26,848 nt of DNA from positions 1 to 26,848 of the forward strand of contig RXOD01004175.1 of assembly GCA_005223375.1 (NCBI GenBank), given 5' to 3'. The first letter of the stretch is position 1, and every line of letters starts with the position of its first letter. The position numbers and the translations under genes were made by a program. A model generated the notes under the pieces. The model saw only the letters and a list, made by a program, of their open reading frames with translations. It searched no databases and was not told the origin of the DNA. Below are positions 17,443-26,848 of this stretch, in pieces. This DNA comes from Amoebophrya sp. AT5.2. Lineage: Eukaryota > Sar > Dinophyceae > Syndiniales > Amoebophryaceae.

Positions 17443-20400
17443 TCACTCCGCCGCGAACAGCAGCGCTGCGGCCATCACGAGTGCGAATCCGCTGAGCAGC
17501 CGTAAGTCGGCCAGGTGTCGTGGCCACTGGATGTTTGGATGCAGCTCCCCACCAGGACCACCCGCTCCAGCAGTTGATACAACGGCTCCGAACCCCAGTC
17601 TCCACAGAAAGTCCAGCACGAAGGAAAGCTGACGCAGCAGGTACACCAGGACTGCGGATTCGTAGCTGCGCACCGGCTTCGTCCACGAGCTGCCGTGGAA
17701 GTGCACGTGTTCGAATCCGCGGTTGTGCGTCCGCCGTCTCGGTTGCTGCGTCATCTGCGTCGTCGTGGTGTTGTCGTGGTACGAAGATCGAGCGACCGTC
17801 ATCAGCGAAGCGTTCGCATCCTGAATTTTGTCCGGCGAGACTGCGAGACTGTTGAGGTACGGGTGGTGAACCCCGCCAGCACCAGCGCCAGAAAAGTCTA
17901 GAAGTCCGCTGGGATCGGATCCGGATGCGAAGGATCGCTGCAGGCCGGTGCGCGCGGCCATTCTTTTTTTCTCGGAAAACAAAAACTGTTCCGTCACCGG
18001 GCAGGTCTCGTCGAGTCGCGGGTACTTTCTGCCCGCGCGCTGCGTGGGCGAGTCAGGGCAGCCAGACATCTTCACCGAGGCTGGGTCATTGATGAGGTGG
18101 AAAAAGGACGAACTCTCGGCAGGCGTACTACTACCTTTAGCCGCGGAGAGCGGCAACCTGGACAGGGATTGGCCAGCCGCATCTGCAGTGCTCCCGCCAC
18201 CTCCTCGTGCACCACCTTCAAAGACCCGTCGCCACGCAATCGTCTCGTGGCGCAGGCGGTGCTTCAGGCGCGGGAAGGCGTCGTAGAGTCTCGCAGGCAG
18301 CATGTGCAAATTCGGTGTTTTGTGAGGCTGGCGCGAGTTTGGTGCTTTCAAATGCTTGGCGGCGGCTCCTGGTGCAGTGGAAGCCCTGGACTCCGGTATA
18401 ATTCCCGCGCCCGAGGATGTAGCGGAGGCGGGCGCACCAGCGCCACGTGCTCCTCCGCGAGTTTGCTGCACGGCCACGTGAGCGCTATTTTCGGCGCTAC
18501 TTCTTCTGGCGCAGGCGCTGCAACAGAACACCTTCCCAAATATCCAGCCAACCAGCGACTCCTTGCTGCCGTCGCTCCATCCACCTTGCGCTCCGAGGAC
18601 ATGAGGCTCCCCCATTATGCGCGCGTAGTCTTTGCCGTAGACTACTGGGATCACTCTCACGGAACTGCTTTCCTGCTGAAGTAGCCCCAGTCCAGCTCTT
18701 GTGCTCTGTGTGTAGGGATCTGAAGCACCTCCTCCGCTGTAAGGCAACTCGGCAATTCGGCTGAGCTGCGGCGTGGCGAGCTGTGCCTCTGCCGCTGCGG
18801 CCGAGGTCGGTATGCTGTTTCCGATCCCTCCTCCGGCTCCAAGCAAAAGCGACGAATTGTTCTTCAGGCCACTCCCGCCGCGAGCACGAGCCTGATATCC
18901 CCTCGTTCCCGACCACTTTCCTGCTGAAGTCGGGGAAGCAAGGAGCCGCGCGCGCTCGGGTGACGTCACGCTCCTATAGTCCAAGGGCGGAAAGAGCTTG
19001 CTCGATTGCAGAAGGCTCGCATCCAAAACTTCGGCTCTCGCTCCCAGAGCACTACCTGTGCCTCGCGAGAACTGCTCGTCGAGCACGAAAGGTTCGTGCA
19101 CGCCGCTTCCACCAGGAGGAGTCGACGCCATGCCAAAGCGATAACCTACGCTCACTCTACCAGCGGCCCGGGTGCTGTATCTCTCCGGCGTGGATAATGG
19201 GTTATTTCTCGAGGAGGAGGCAAAGCTGCTGCACTGTCGGAAGTTGTTTTTCGGACTCCCCACCGGGTCGTGCTCGCGTTTCCGTGCTGGGTGCGCACTT
19301 GTGGCTCTCAATGTAGAGCCAGGCGCGCCTACTGAGCCAGCAGCTGCACCATGCGAAGCCGTTCTGGGACGTGCCGGGGTGTAAGGCCCGCCTGCCCCCG
19401 CCATGCCTGGGGCATTCAAAGTACTCGAATTCATGATTGGCAAATCGCCGGACGCCCCGAACGTGCTGGCCGAATCGTAGCCAAACACGTAATCGACCGT
19501 CTCCACCAGTGTCTGCGCATTCGTGGCGACCTCGTGCACGAAGTTTTCCGCCTCATCAAACAAATTCGACACTGCGGATTCCGCTTCTTCCACCACATTG
19601 TTCGAGAGCGACTCGACAAGTACAACCCCGTCTGTTCCTGGCCCCGCTGGGGAGCTGTAGAAGTCGGCGATCGGCCGCCCGAATGCAGCCTCAGTGCTCG
19701 ACTGCGCGTTTTTTAGCGCTCCTGTCACTTGGTCTACCTGCTCGGAGCTTCTCCTGTTTCTCCCGAAGAGAAACAGCTCCTCCGCTGGAGCCGCCCCCGA
19801 CGTCGCAGATCTACCCGCAGGAGCCGGTTGGTTCAGGAGGGCGCGCGCCTGCGTCAGACTGGTGCGCATGCGTACCGCCTCTCCGCGCAGGCGTATTTTC
19901 GTTGCCGGGACCACCCCGGACTGCTGACAAAAGAAGAGCTGCTGCAGCAGTGCCTGCTCCGAGAAGCACTGCAGCGTCTGAAAGATCAGCGCCAGAAAAT
20001 CGTTGTAGATGTTCAGCTGGTCCTTGCCAGAGAGTTTGTGCCCGCGCCACGTGGTGAAAATCGACGCGGCCCCCCGGGATGAAGACGAGGTTCCCCCCGG
20101 AGCGGCTCCACTTCGAGCAGATGCATTCGCGCCACCCCCCGGCAATTGCCCGATGATTGCCTGCACTTTGTGGTACTTTTCTCGGCAGCACTTCTGTAGC
20201 TCCTTGAAGGCTGGGTGCCGCAGAAACGGCTTCAACAACGCGTACAAGGACCAGTGCTGCTGGACGTACGCCTGATACCGTTCCGCCGTGAACGTCGCGG
20301 TCGTGGAAACAGCCGGGGCGGTGGTGTGGAACCCAAACGCCAGGTAGTCCAGCGACGGCCCGTACAGGGCGCGGTTCAACAACCGCGTCGCCGCGCTGGC

Positions 20401-22899
20401 CCGGGAATCGCCGATCGCGGCCCTGGCGTCCGCCGAGGGCCCGCTCAGCAGCCAGCTGAAGAAACCTCCCCCGCCACTTGACGAGGATTGTTTGTTCGTT
20501 GCGGAAGATGAAATATTCGTTCCGGCGCGCGCCGCCTGGCCTTGCGCCCTTGAAGAGGTGGACGAGCCGGCTTCGTGGTACTGCTGCATGAGAAACCCGA
20601 TTTCGTTCTTCGAGAAGTAGGTCAGGTCGTCCAGCAGCTTCGATCTTCCCAGCCCTGTCCACGTGTCCAGATCCGGCAGAATCCGGTCTACCTGGTTGGT
20701 CTGCGTTATCATTCCACCCCTACCACCGCTCGCGCCAGCTGCAGTAGACACAAACCTGTCGTTGCTGCTCCGAAAGTGGGTGAGAGCCTCCGGCTCCAGC
20801 CCGATCAGGGCTTCTGGCTGCGACACATCGAGCATCTTCCGCCCCTTCAACCCGCCGAACTGGTTGAACGTGAACACGTAGTAGGGGTACAGCGAGGTCG
20901 CGAGCCAGGGCTGGCAAACCACCAGCCAGGTGCGGAGGAGCTGGAGCAGGCAGTCCGAGTGGAGGAGGTCGGGGGGAAGCAGCCCGGGCGTCAGCATCTT
21001 GCGGAGTATCCGCTCGGTGAGAAAGATGAAGTCGGTCACGCAGGGTTGGTTCTCGACCACCAGATGGAGCAGCGCGACGCGCATCACGGGGAGAATGGAA
21101 TTGCAGTGAAGAATCAAGTCGATGGTGGGGTCAGCAATGCGAGCGGCGGCGGAAGCGGTGCCTGGTGGTCCATCGATGGAGGATTTCTTTCAGGGCAAAG
21201 GCCGACGGTCGTGGCAGACGAACCCGAAGAAGATCACGAAAGTTTTATATTTGGATGCTGAAGGTGAAGCTGATGTAAGAAAGTACTAAGCCTAAGCAGG
21301 CTGTCAGAACAAGAAGTAAAGTTGCTGAGGTGTGTGTTGTCGAGGACGATACCGATATAGGTGCATGTAGATAGAAGTAGATAATCAACTACAACTACAC
21401 TCGAAATGAAAATACTACCTTGGCCGCCTCTTTCTTCTGCGGGAAAGGTTTCTGCCAGGCTCGCGAACCAGAAGTCGAACATTAGGCAGTGGAGTAGCCG
21501 CTGCCCCGCTCCCCGGCGCCCTCGCAAAACCATCCCCGCGCGCTGCTGCGCCGTGCGGGCTTGGTCCTGTGTTCGTGTTGTTTCAACAAGTGCAAGGATT
21601 CTGTAGAAGTGATATGCAAGTCCAGCTCGATGAATTTAGCCATCCGTATCGGCATCACCAACACCATCGACGGAAGATCGTCAAATAAAAATAAATACGT
21701 CCACAGTTCATCTCTCGAGCTCGTTGATGCTTGTTTCAGCTCTGTCTTCCTAGGTAATTTTGTTCTTGTTCAATTTAAGTAGTAGTACCATCGCCGCCCC
21801 CATGTAGTTTTCTCTTCCGCCCCCCGCGCCCCCGCTCCGGAAGATGTAGAGATAGTCGATGAGGAGCTTCTCGTAGATCTTCGACTCCCGTCTGTTTGTG
21901 AAGACGAATTCTGACGCGCCGAACCGCGCCCTGCCCGGTCCCTTCTGCACTTGCGCGAAGCTTCTCCCCGTGGGCGCGAAGAAAGGCGTGAGGAAGTTCG
22001 ACCCCAGGTTGTGCACTGCCTGCTTCGCGGGGGCGGCCGCGCCCCCACCACCCGGCCTTCCCGCGGCGCCCCCACCCGTCCTTCCTCCGATAGACGCCGA
22101 AGACTGCAGAAAGGCGGCGGACGAGAGGAAGGAGCGGCGGGTGTCCTCCAGCGCGTCGAGCATGCGGGCAAGGTGGTCCTCGCGCAACACGATCATGTTC
22201 ACGAACGTGATCAGGTAGTAAAACAGCGGGTCGGGGATCAACAAACACGACGTGCTCGTGAACTGCAAGGCGCCGCCACTGTGCTCCGCGAGGAAGTTCA
22301 GCGTGGGCGACTCGAACACGTCGTAGTCGTAGCTCGTCTGCCGAAGGGAGGCGGGAACGTCGAGCTGTGCGATCCGATGGATTTTTGGATTTGGGGAGTT
22401 CTTTGAACCGATTATATGCCCCCGATATGATCTCATTTGGCTCTACTCCTCAACGCGGTCGGTCAAGCCCAAGTCATGTCTATCGATCACCATCACGACA
22501 GATTGCGATATGAGTTTTTCGATGAACTTGACCATTTAGGCAGTACGTAGGTCTACATTTAGGTAGTACGTATTTCAGCAGTTCCTTTTGCATTCTCCAC
22601 GGCAGTGCTGCGATCGGTAGGGCAATCGCATTCTCGCTCTTCGACTCGCCCCCCCCGTCCACCAGCAGCGACAAAAATTCGAGCGAAAAGGCCTCCGAGA
22701 TCGCGGCCGCAAGTTCCGCGGGCCGCTTCGAGTCTTCCAGGAGGAGCACCCATAGCGGCTGCAGCTGGCAGATGTAGGGTAGGTAGTTGCGGAACGGGTC
22801 CTGCTCCTCGTACTTGTTCGCGTTGTGGATGTAGTCGCGAAACAAAAACACAGAACGCTCGTCCCGCGCAAGCTGACCAGCTAGCTGCGCAATCGACAT
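17443..22899 (-). CDS. SMPD4: SMPD4-like (neutral sphingomyelinase 3 family) tail-anchored protein, three exons, about 1540 aa
   Basis: Exons are 22570-22899, 21789-22337 and 17443-21186. Both joins are GT-AG, phase 0, and restore similarity to animal SMPD4. Exon 1 ends LPWRMQKELLKY and exon 2 continues through YDVFESPTLNFL and LLIPDPLFYYLITFV, matching the SMPD4 region ending in the NPFEYYIFFF-type motif. Exon 3 begins near DPTIDLILHCNSILPVMRVA, the SMPD4 SETLLQVF region. A conserved KPVRSYESA motif lies near residue 1464, and a hydrophobic C-terminal anchor is at about 1516-1537. SMPD4 family proteins sit in the ER and outer nuclear envelope; they are linked to sphingomyelin hydrolysis and nuclear-envelope/pore function. 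This copy is nearly twice the animal length because of Ser/Ala/Gly-rich insertions in exon 3. The start is the ATG at 22899 (MSIAQLAGQL); the frame is open a little further upstream without another ATG. Confidence 0.82.
21187..21788 (-). other. Intron 2 of the SMPD4-like gene (602 bp, GT-AG)
   Basis: Donor GCGATG/GTACTACTAC at 21788 and acceptor TTGCCCTGAAAG/AAATCC ending at 21187, phase 0. In-frame stops lie on both sides (TAG a few codons after the donor, TGA just before the acceptor), so an intron is required to join the two conserved SMPD4 blocks. No terminal inverted repeats or flanking duplication in a usable frame were found, so it is not an introner of the type seen in the glycosyltransferase gene. 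Confidence 0.7.
22338..22569 (-). other. Intron 1 of the SMPD4-like gene (232 bp, GT-AG)
   Basis: Donor CTGAAATAC/GTACTACC at 22569 and acceptor CCGCCTCCCTTCGGCAG/ACGAGC ending at 22338, with a good polypyrimidine tract, phase 0. The join gives KELLKYTSYDYDVFESP, which aligns with the corresponding SMPD4 segment without a gap. The donor region is duplicated (see the repeat at 22533-22572). Confidence 0.82.
22533..22572. repeat. Duplicated 5' splice site (17-bp repeat, 23-bp period)
   Basis: Plus-strand CATTTAGGCAGTACGTA at 22533-22549 and CATTTAGGTAGTACGTA at 22556-22572 differ by one base. The unit contains the intron 1 donor: minus strand GTACTACC at 22569 and GTACTGCC at 22546. Using the second donor would add 23 bases and shift the frame. 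Confidence 0.85.
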
Positions 22900-24031
22900 T
22901 TCGCCTTTAGACTTTATGAAGACTTCCTTCGTCGAAGCTACGGAAGTACTCTAAGCAGGAGGACGTCGCGGGCCCTGTCCCCGGAGCGGATCCTCGGAGG
23001 CTCAGCAGATGGAGAAAGAGCCCTCCAGAGGACGAAAGACCAAGCGCACGGACTTGTTCGGGCCGCTACCCCTTCATCGCGGCAGCTGTATGTTGTGGTC
23101 TACTTGTAGTCCGGGCATTCGTGGCACCTCCGCTCATCGTGTTGCTGCCGTCGTGTCATCTGCTGTTGCGTGAACCAACGTGAAGAGCATTTTTCTATCA
23201 GATTCTTGCGCACGAGCACAACAGATCGATTCAAATCTTCATTCTGTTCGAACATCAACATAGTCAACATAGTCCAAGTTGTCGAATTGACTTGATCTGT
23301 GGAAGTGGAAGTGTTGATGTGCGACGAGTATAACATCAGCAGTAAAGGATGGCGGGAGGATAGGCCAGGTCGAGGCGAAGCATCCCTCAGCCTCTGCCTC
23401 ACGTTCACGAACATAAAGCACGGCTCTTGCTTCTCCTAGCATACTTAAGTACATTCTTCTCACGGGAAATCGGATCGCGTTTGGAACCAGACATCGGACG
23501 GCCCTAAAGAGCGGGGGATCGATATTCCTTCGTCGATGATAAAAAGCAACAAGCGATCCCACGAGCGACTGCGACCCTCGGAGTGCACTGACCCTGCTAG
23601 GCACATCATCTGGACGACGTACGAAAAAGTTGGTCAGAGCGGCAACGGCAACACCTTCACTGCTTCGCACCAACGTCGAACGCATGCGAATGCGAAACAC
23701 AGAATACATCCGGCTCAGCCCCCGCTTGCGCTTGCGGTTGCGGCGGCCGGAAGAATCAGGTTTATTCGACGAGACCTCACGACGCTGCAGTGTCGACGTC
23801 GGTCGGGAATCCATGAGCAAAAACAACTTCAGGTTCAGATGAGGTTCAGGATGAGGGATGTAGATGCCGTGGCGTGGCGGGCATTGCTTTTGCAAATTTG
23901 CTTCCCAGCAGCACCATCGTCCATGCTTTTGCTGCCATTTATTTTCAAAAAATCTGTATCATGATGAAGTACTTCGAGTACGTACGGTACCTACATCTAC
24001 ATAGCTACATCACAGACCACACTCTACTTCG
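22900..24031. other. Intergenic region between the MAPR gene and the SMPD4-like gene
   Basis: About 1.1 kb. The only sizeable minus-strand frame with an ATG runs from 23814 to 23239 (191 residues, Arg-rich, no domain, weak codon bias). I do not call it a gene but it is the best candidate here. Near 23965-23993 there is a cluster of GTAC palindromes, including GAAGTACTTC. Upstream of the SMPD4-like ATG the frame is open for about 20 codons to a TAG. Confidence 0.4.
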
Positions 24032-25300
24032 CTATCTGGTGAGCAATGGTATTGCGTCCCGCACTATTCGGTAGACCTTGACCGCGGCCTCGGTCACCTT
24101 CCGCATCGGGCACGTCCCTTTTCTGCGGTGCGCTTTCGCCCCTCCGCGTTCCTCCACGCTGTAGTCGAATTTCCGTGGATCGTAGTGAAACGGCCGCGGT
24201 CTAAATATCGCCAGGTCTTCCTCCTCCTGCTGCTGCCGCTGAGTCTCCTCAAAGTCAAGCACGTTCTGGGACTTCCTCGTTTTTGACGAAGATGCTGTAG
24301 TAGTAGCGTTCCTGCACTCCGCAGTTAAATCTGGCGGAAGGTTGTCGCACAGGTGATCCTCGTCGCCGGCGTCCTCCTCGCCGTCGATTTCCATTTCCTT
24401 TTCGTCCTCGCCATCAGATACTGCTTCCACCTCGTCCCGCGGATTGTGGTTCTTCTCGAGTACTTCTGCGTCGTCTTTCGAATTTGTTGTAGTTCCGTCA
24501 CTTTTCTTCTTTCGCATCCGACTTCTCCAGGGGAGCTCGGCCCTTCCTATCCTTCCCATGATCGGGTACTTTGCGAGGTAGGTCTCCTCAAAGGTGTCCA
24601 GGCCCTCCAGTAGCTCGGCCCCTGAGAGCCCCCGGAGGTTCGAGTCCAGATCGTCCGGCTCCAGCGACGCCAGCGCCATCGCGCGAGTGCCTGTTGGAAG
24701 CAAGTTGGATTGAGAATGTGACTGTGAGTGCGACGTCCTCGAGCTAGACAGGTGGCTACCGCTACATTATTAATCAGACTCATGTTGAGATGAATAAGCT
24801 TTTACTTTGAATCACCTCGATCTGCTTCTGCCCGCGAAACCGACAAGAAGCGATCTTACCTCGGCCAATGCAATCAATTTTATCAAACGCACTTCCATCT
24901 CCATCTCCATGCGCGGTCATCTAGAACAATCATTTTCATATTCCCGCTCGATAAGTAAATGAATTTATCCACGACCAGCAACCCAGGAATGCGTACATTC
25001 TCTTCCGTGGAAGATTGCGTATCCTCCTTCTCCTGGCTTGTAGAAGTAGGGCGCTGCGGTGACGTTGAAGACGTATCCGTACAGGGAGAGGTACAGCAGG
25101 TCTGGATCCGTGCTGTTGAGCTCTTTGAACTCCTTCCAGGAGGAGTACCTCCACCGAAACGCCTGGTATTCCTCGTCCTCGTCGTTGTCTTCGATGAACC
25201 GGACGTAATGCCAGTACCCGACCAGCAGAAACAGCAAGCTGAAAAACAACTTGTCCACAGAAAGAAAGCTCGCCGCTGCTCCTGCGGAGGAGGTCCCCAT
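24032..25300 (-). CDS. Membrane-anchored cytochrome-b5-like MAPR (neudesin/PGRMC-type) protein with long C-terminal extension, two exons, 320 aa
   Basis: Exon 1 is 24997-25300 (ATG at 25300) and exon 2 is 24032-24690. One membrane segment lies at residues 17-35 (KLFFSLLFLLVGYWHYV). The MAPR heme-binding domain spans about 56-150: GYVFNVT at 75-81, YFYKPGEGGYAIFHGREC at 85-102 with the tyrosine in GGYAIF at the axial-ligand position of PGRMC1, then after the join TRAMALASLEPDDL and LAKYPIMG with the conserved Lys-Tyr at 142-143. Family members bind heme and interact with cytochrome P450s or sterol enzymes in the ER. Unusually, the domain is followed by about 170 residues: a highly acidic linker (about 170-220) and a basic C-terminus (RPRPFHYDPRKFDYS onward) of unknown role. 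Subcellular site and partners are inferred from the family. Confidence 0.85.
24691..24996 (-). other. Intron of the MAPR gene (306 bp, GT-AG)
   Basis: Donor GAAT/GTACGCATT at 24996 and acceptor CTTGCTTCCAACAG/GCACTC ending at 24691, phase 1. The join yields GRECTRAMALASLEPDDL, which lines up residue for residue with the GKDSTRG-type segment of neudesin. Exon 1 would otherwise stop five codons later and exon 2 has no good start. Confidence 0.85.
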
Positions 25301-25739
25301 CCGGTCAGAAGTAATGTCAAGTCGACAGCCTGGTGATACTAAAACAAACGCGAAGTGTAAGTGTTGCTACTGTACATCAAAGTTAGAGCAAGGCGTGCAA
25401 CCAAATCCGTGGGGCGGATCGAAACCGAAAGGGGGAGCAGGGGGGCATTGACTAGCAGAGACATGTTGAAAATGAAAAGTTGGTGTCTGGACGTCATGGA
25501 GGTTGTAGCAGGCCCAGGCGCGTTGATGGATGCTGTTGCTGCGTTCGGACTCGGACTAATTCATTCTGTATGTAAGGTAAGTGAAGCCAGACGTGGTTTG
25601 GAAAAAATCAAAAGCCGGCCCCGGGCCCGGCCGGCAACGGCATCATGGCTATGTATAAGAGAATTCTAGAAGAACTGGCTTCCATCTTCAACATGCGGCA
25701 AACAGAAGGACGTCGTCAGTCTCTGCGAGAACCACATCG

Positions 25740-25773
25740 GCATTCCAAAAATGAAGGCATTCCAAAAATGAAG
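25740..25773. repeat. Two tandem copies of a 17-bp unit
   Basis: GCATTCCAAAAATGAAG occurs at 25740-25756 and immediately again at 25757-25773, identical. It looks like a recent slippage or duplication event with no evident role. Confidence 0.9.
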
Positions 25774-26120
25774 GAACACTGAACCCACATTTCATCATGG
25801 GTTACCAAATTGGTGGAACTTGCTTCGTCGCACCCGCGTACTCCTCCAATTGCCGAGATTCGCATTTCCATTTTCAATTTGTGGCTGTTTAAACGCAGAA
25901 TCAAGCTTCGTCGCTGCGCAATGGTTTGGTAACCCGCGCGCGAGTCAAGGAGTACAAGGCACGCCGCAGCCAGGGCCTCTTCGCAGTTCTTGTCGGAGTC
26001 TGCAGATGATATTACCTTCTGGCTCTGCGACCCATGCGAAAAGCGTAAGCGGCGCGGCATTTTCTATTTCTAACAAGTTTCTGCTTCACAGAGAACGTCC
26101 CTCGAGTCTTTGTATCGGAT

Positions 26121-26213
26121 ACTGCCCAATATTATTGCACTTCCCCGCGGCGCCCCCCAGCCCCCGTTGAATCCGGGAAAACCGTCGAGACACTGCCCAA
26201 TATTATTGCACTT
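26121..26213. repeat. 22-bp perfect direct repeat, 71-bp period
   Basis: The sequence beginning ACTGCCCAATATTATTGCAC occurs at 26121-26142 and 26192-26213 with no mismatch. The intervening 49 bases are GC-rich and hold the left arm of an inverted repeat. It may be part of a small non-autonomous element. Confidence 0.85.
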
Positions 26214-26281
26214 TTGACGAAAACGCCGGAACAGAATGACACGGAAAAAATATCTGCTGTTGTTTCAACGGGGGTCCGGGG
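26154..26281. repeat. Imperfect inverted repeat, about 20 bp, 128-bp span
   Basis: CCCCCGTTGAA at 26161-26171 and TTCAACGGGGG at 26264-26274 are perfect inverted repeats of 11 bases; extended outwards the arms match at about 17 of 20. The core GTTGAA is also present in the introner termini, but the rest differs and no clear target-site duplication was found. This could be a small MITE-like element or a hairpin. Confidence 0.55.
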
Positions 26282-26848
26282 GGACGATATGAATCGCCGA
26301 AGAATATTTGACAATGTCCGATAGTATGTAAGTACTACGCAAGGGCAAACCAAACACATCGCTTAACATCGCGTCAAGCAAACGACCAACATAGTGTAAG
26401 TCTAGGTCGGTGCAACGAACAAGCTACTGCGCATCAAAGTGGCTGTCTTGCGGCATCCACTCAAGCTTCGCGGCCGTTGCGTTCCATGTTTCGAGCGGGG
26501 CGTTCTTGGAGTCTGAGAGGCATCGACTCCGCATCCGGGTGCGTGGTCTAGCCCTCCGCGAAAAAAATGTACTCTAAACAAACCGGCGCAACCAATCTGC
26601 GACACTCCTCGCCCAGTCTGGCAATGGAGCAAGTTGTCTATCTCTATACTTACGCTGTTGCGAAGTCATGTCATCCGTCTCGTGTTAGCGAAAGTATTCA
26701 GCTGCAGTGCAATTCAGTAGAGCGAGGCCGTTCAAGCGGACACGCACGGAGCGGCGTGCTGCTCTAAAATCGCTCTAAAAGTGTCCAAATTTTTCAAATG
26801 CTCAAGCATTGCCAGGAATGCATGGGCCAATAGCGTCGAGACTCCTCA

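Larger units (their letters stand above)
25301..26848. other. Region upstream of the MAPR gene without a recognisable gene
   Basis: About 1.5 kb. None of the frames (for example 25716-26060 minus, 26402-26632 minus, 25361-25669 plus) shows a domain or consistent codon bias. It holds several short repeats described separately and a GC-only palindromic block at 25614-25635 with 7-base arms (GCCGGCC/GGCCGGC). No tRNA or snRNA was recognised. Confidence 0.5.

Noticed and set aside
21180..21795. CGATGG direct repeat at both ends of SMPD4 intron 2, suggesting another introner
   Set aside because: Splicing through the repeat puts exon 3 in the wrong frame with an early stop, and the ends have no inverted repeats. 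The GT-AG model fits the frame and the family alignment.
23239..23814. 191-codon minus-strand ORF as a gene
   Set aside because: It has no recognisable domain and weak codon bias compared with the neighbouring genes. It is kept only as a note in the intergenic entry.
26402..26632. Possible small gene or structured RNA near the right end
   Set aside because: No start-site context, conserved motif or RNA secondary-structure signature could be identified by eye.
1..26848. tRNA, rRNA and CRISPR signals
   Set aside because: No cloverleaf T-arm consensus, rRNA-like conserved block or regularly spaced repeat array was found on either strand.

Overview
The window looks like nuclear DNA of a eukaryotic microbe, most probably an alveolate of the dinoflagellate/Syndiniales kind (Amoebophrya-like). 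This is inferred from several things: every convincing gene lies on the minus strand in one head-to-tail array; the genes are very long, with large Ser/Ala/Gly/Gln-rich low-complexity stretches; there are few introns; a small cold-shock-domain protein carries a Gly-rich tail of the type common in dinoflagellates; and one intron has the structure of an introner (a transposon-like intron with terminal inverted repeats and a target-site duplication). No bacterial operon logic, tRNA, rRNA or CRISPR was seen.

Layout in transcription order (minus strand, high to low coordinates): 25301-26848 is apparently non-coding and contains short repeats. 24032-25300 is a two-exon membrane-anchored cytochrome-b5-like (MAPR/neudesin-type) protein with an acidic C-terminal extension. 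22900-24031 has no recognisable gene. 17443-22899 is a three-exon SMPD4-like (neutral sphingomyelinase 3 family) tail-anchored protein, about 1540 residues long. 14725-16914 and 12915-14579 are two unrecognised nuclear-looking ORFs that may be exons of one gene; the second ends in a HicA-like segment. 11896-12180 is the cold-shock protein, with a relic copy of part of its domain downstream. 5767-11101 is a giant two-exon glycosyltransferase (GT90 plus GT31, with PAN/Apple-like segments) whose only intron is the introner. 99-4928 is a 1609-residue multipass membrane protein of unknown family.

Three introns obey GT-AG and restore conserved family alignments exactly at the joins: two in the SMPD4-like gene and one in the MAPR gene. 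All three donors begin GTAC. The glycosyltransferase intron is different. It is a 527-bp element with roughly 22-bp terminal inverted repeats, flanked by a 5-bp ATCGA duplication. Removing the element plus one ATCGA copy joins the two halves of a GT31 domain in frame without any GT-AG border. This is the most interesting object in the window.

Functionally the recognised genes point to the secretory and endomembrane system (Golgi-type glycosyltransferase, nuclear-envelope/ER sphingomyelinase-family protein, heme/steroid-binding membrane protein, multipass protein). There is no evidence that they form one pathway. Shared orientation is probably a genome-wide habit of the lineage.
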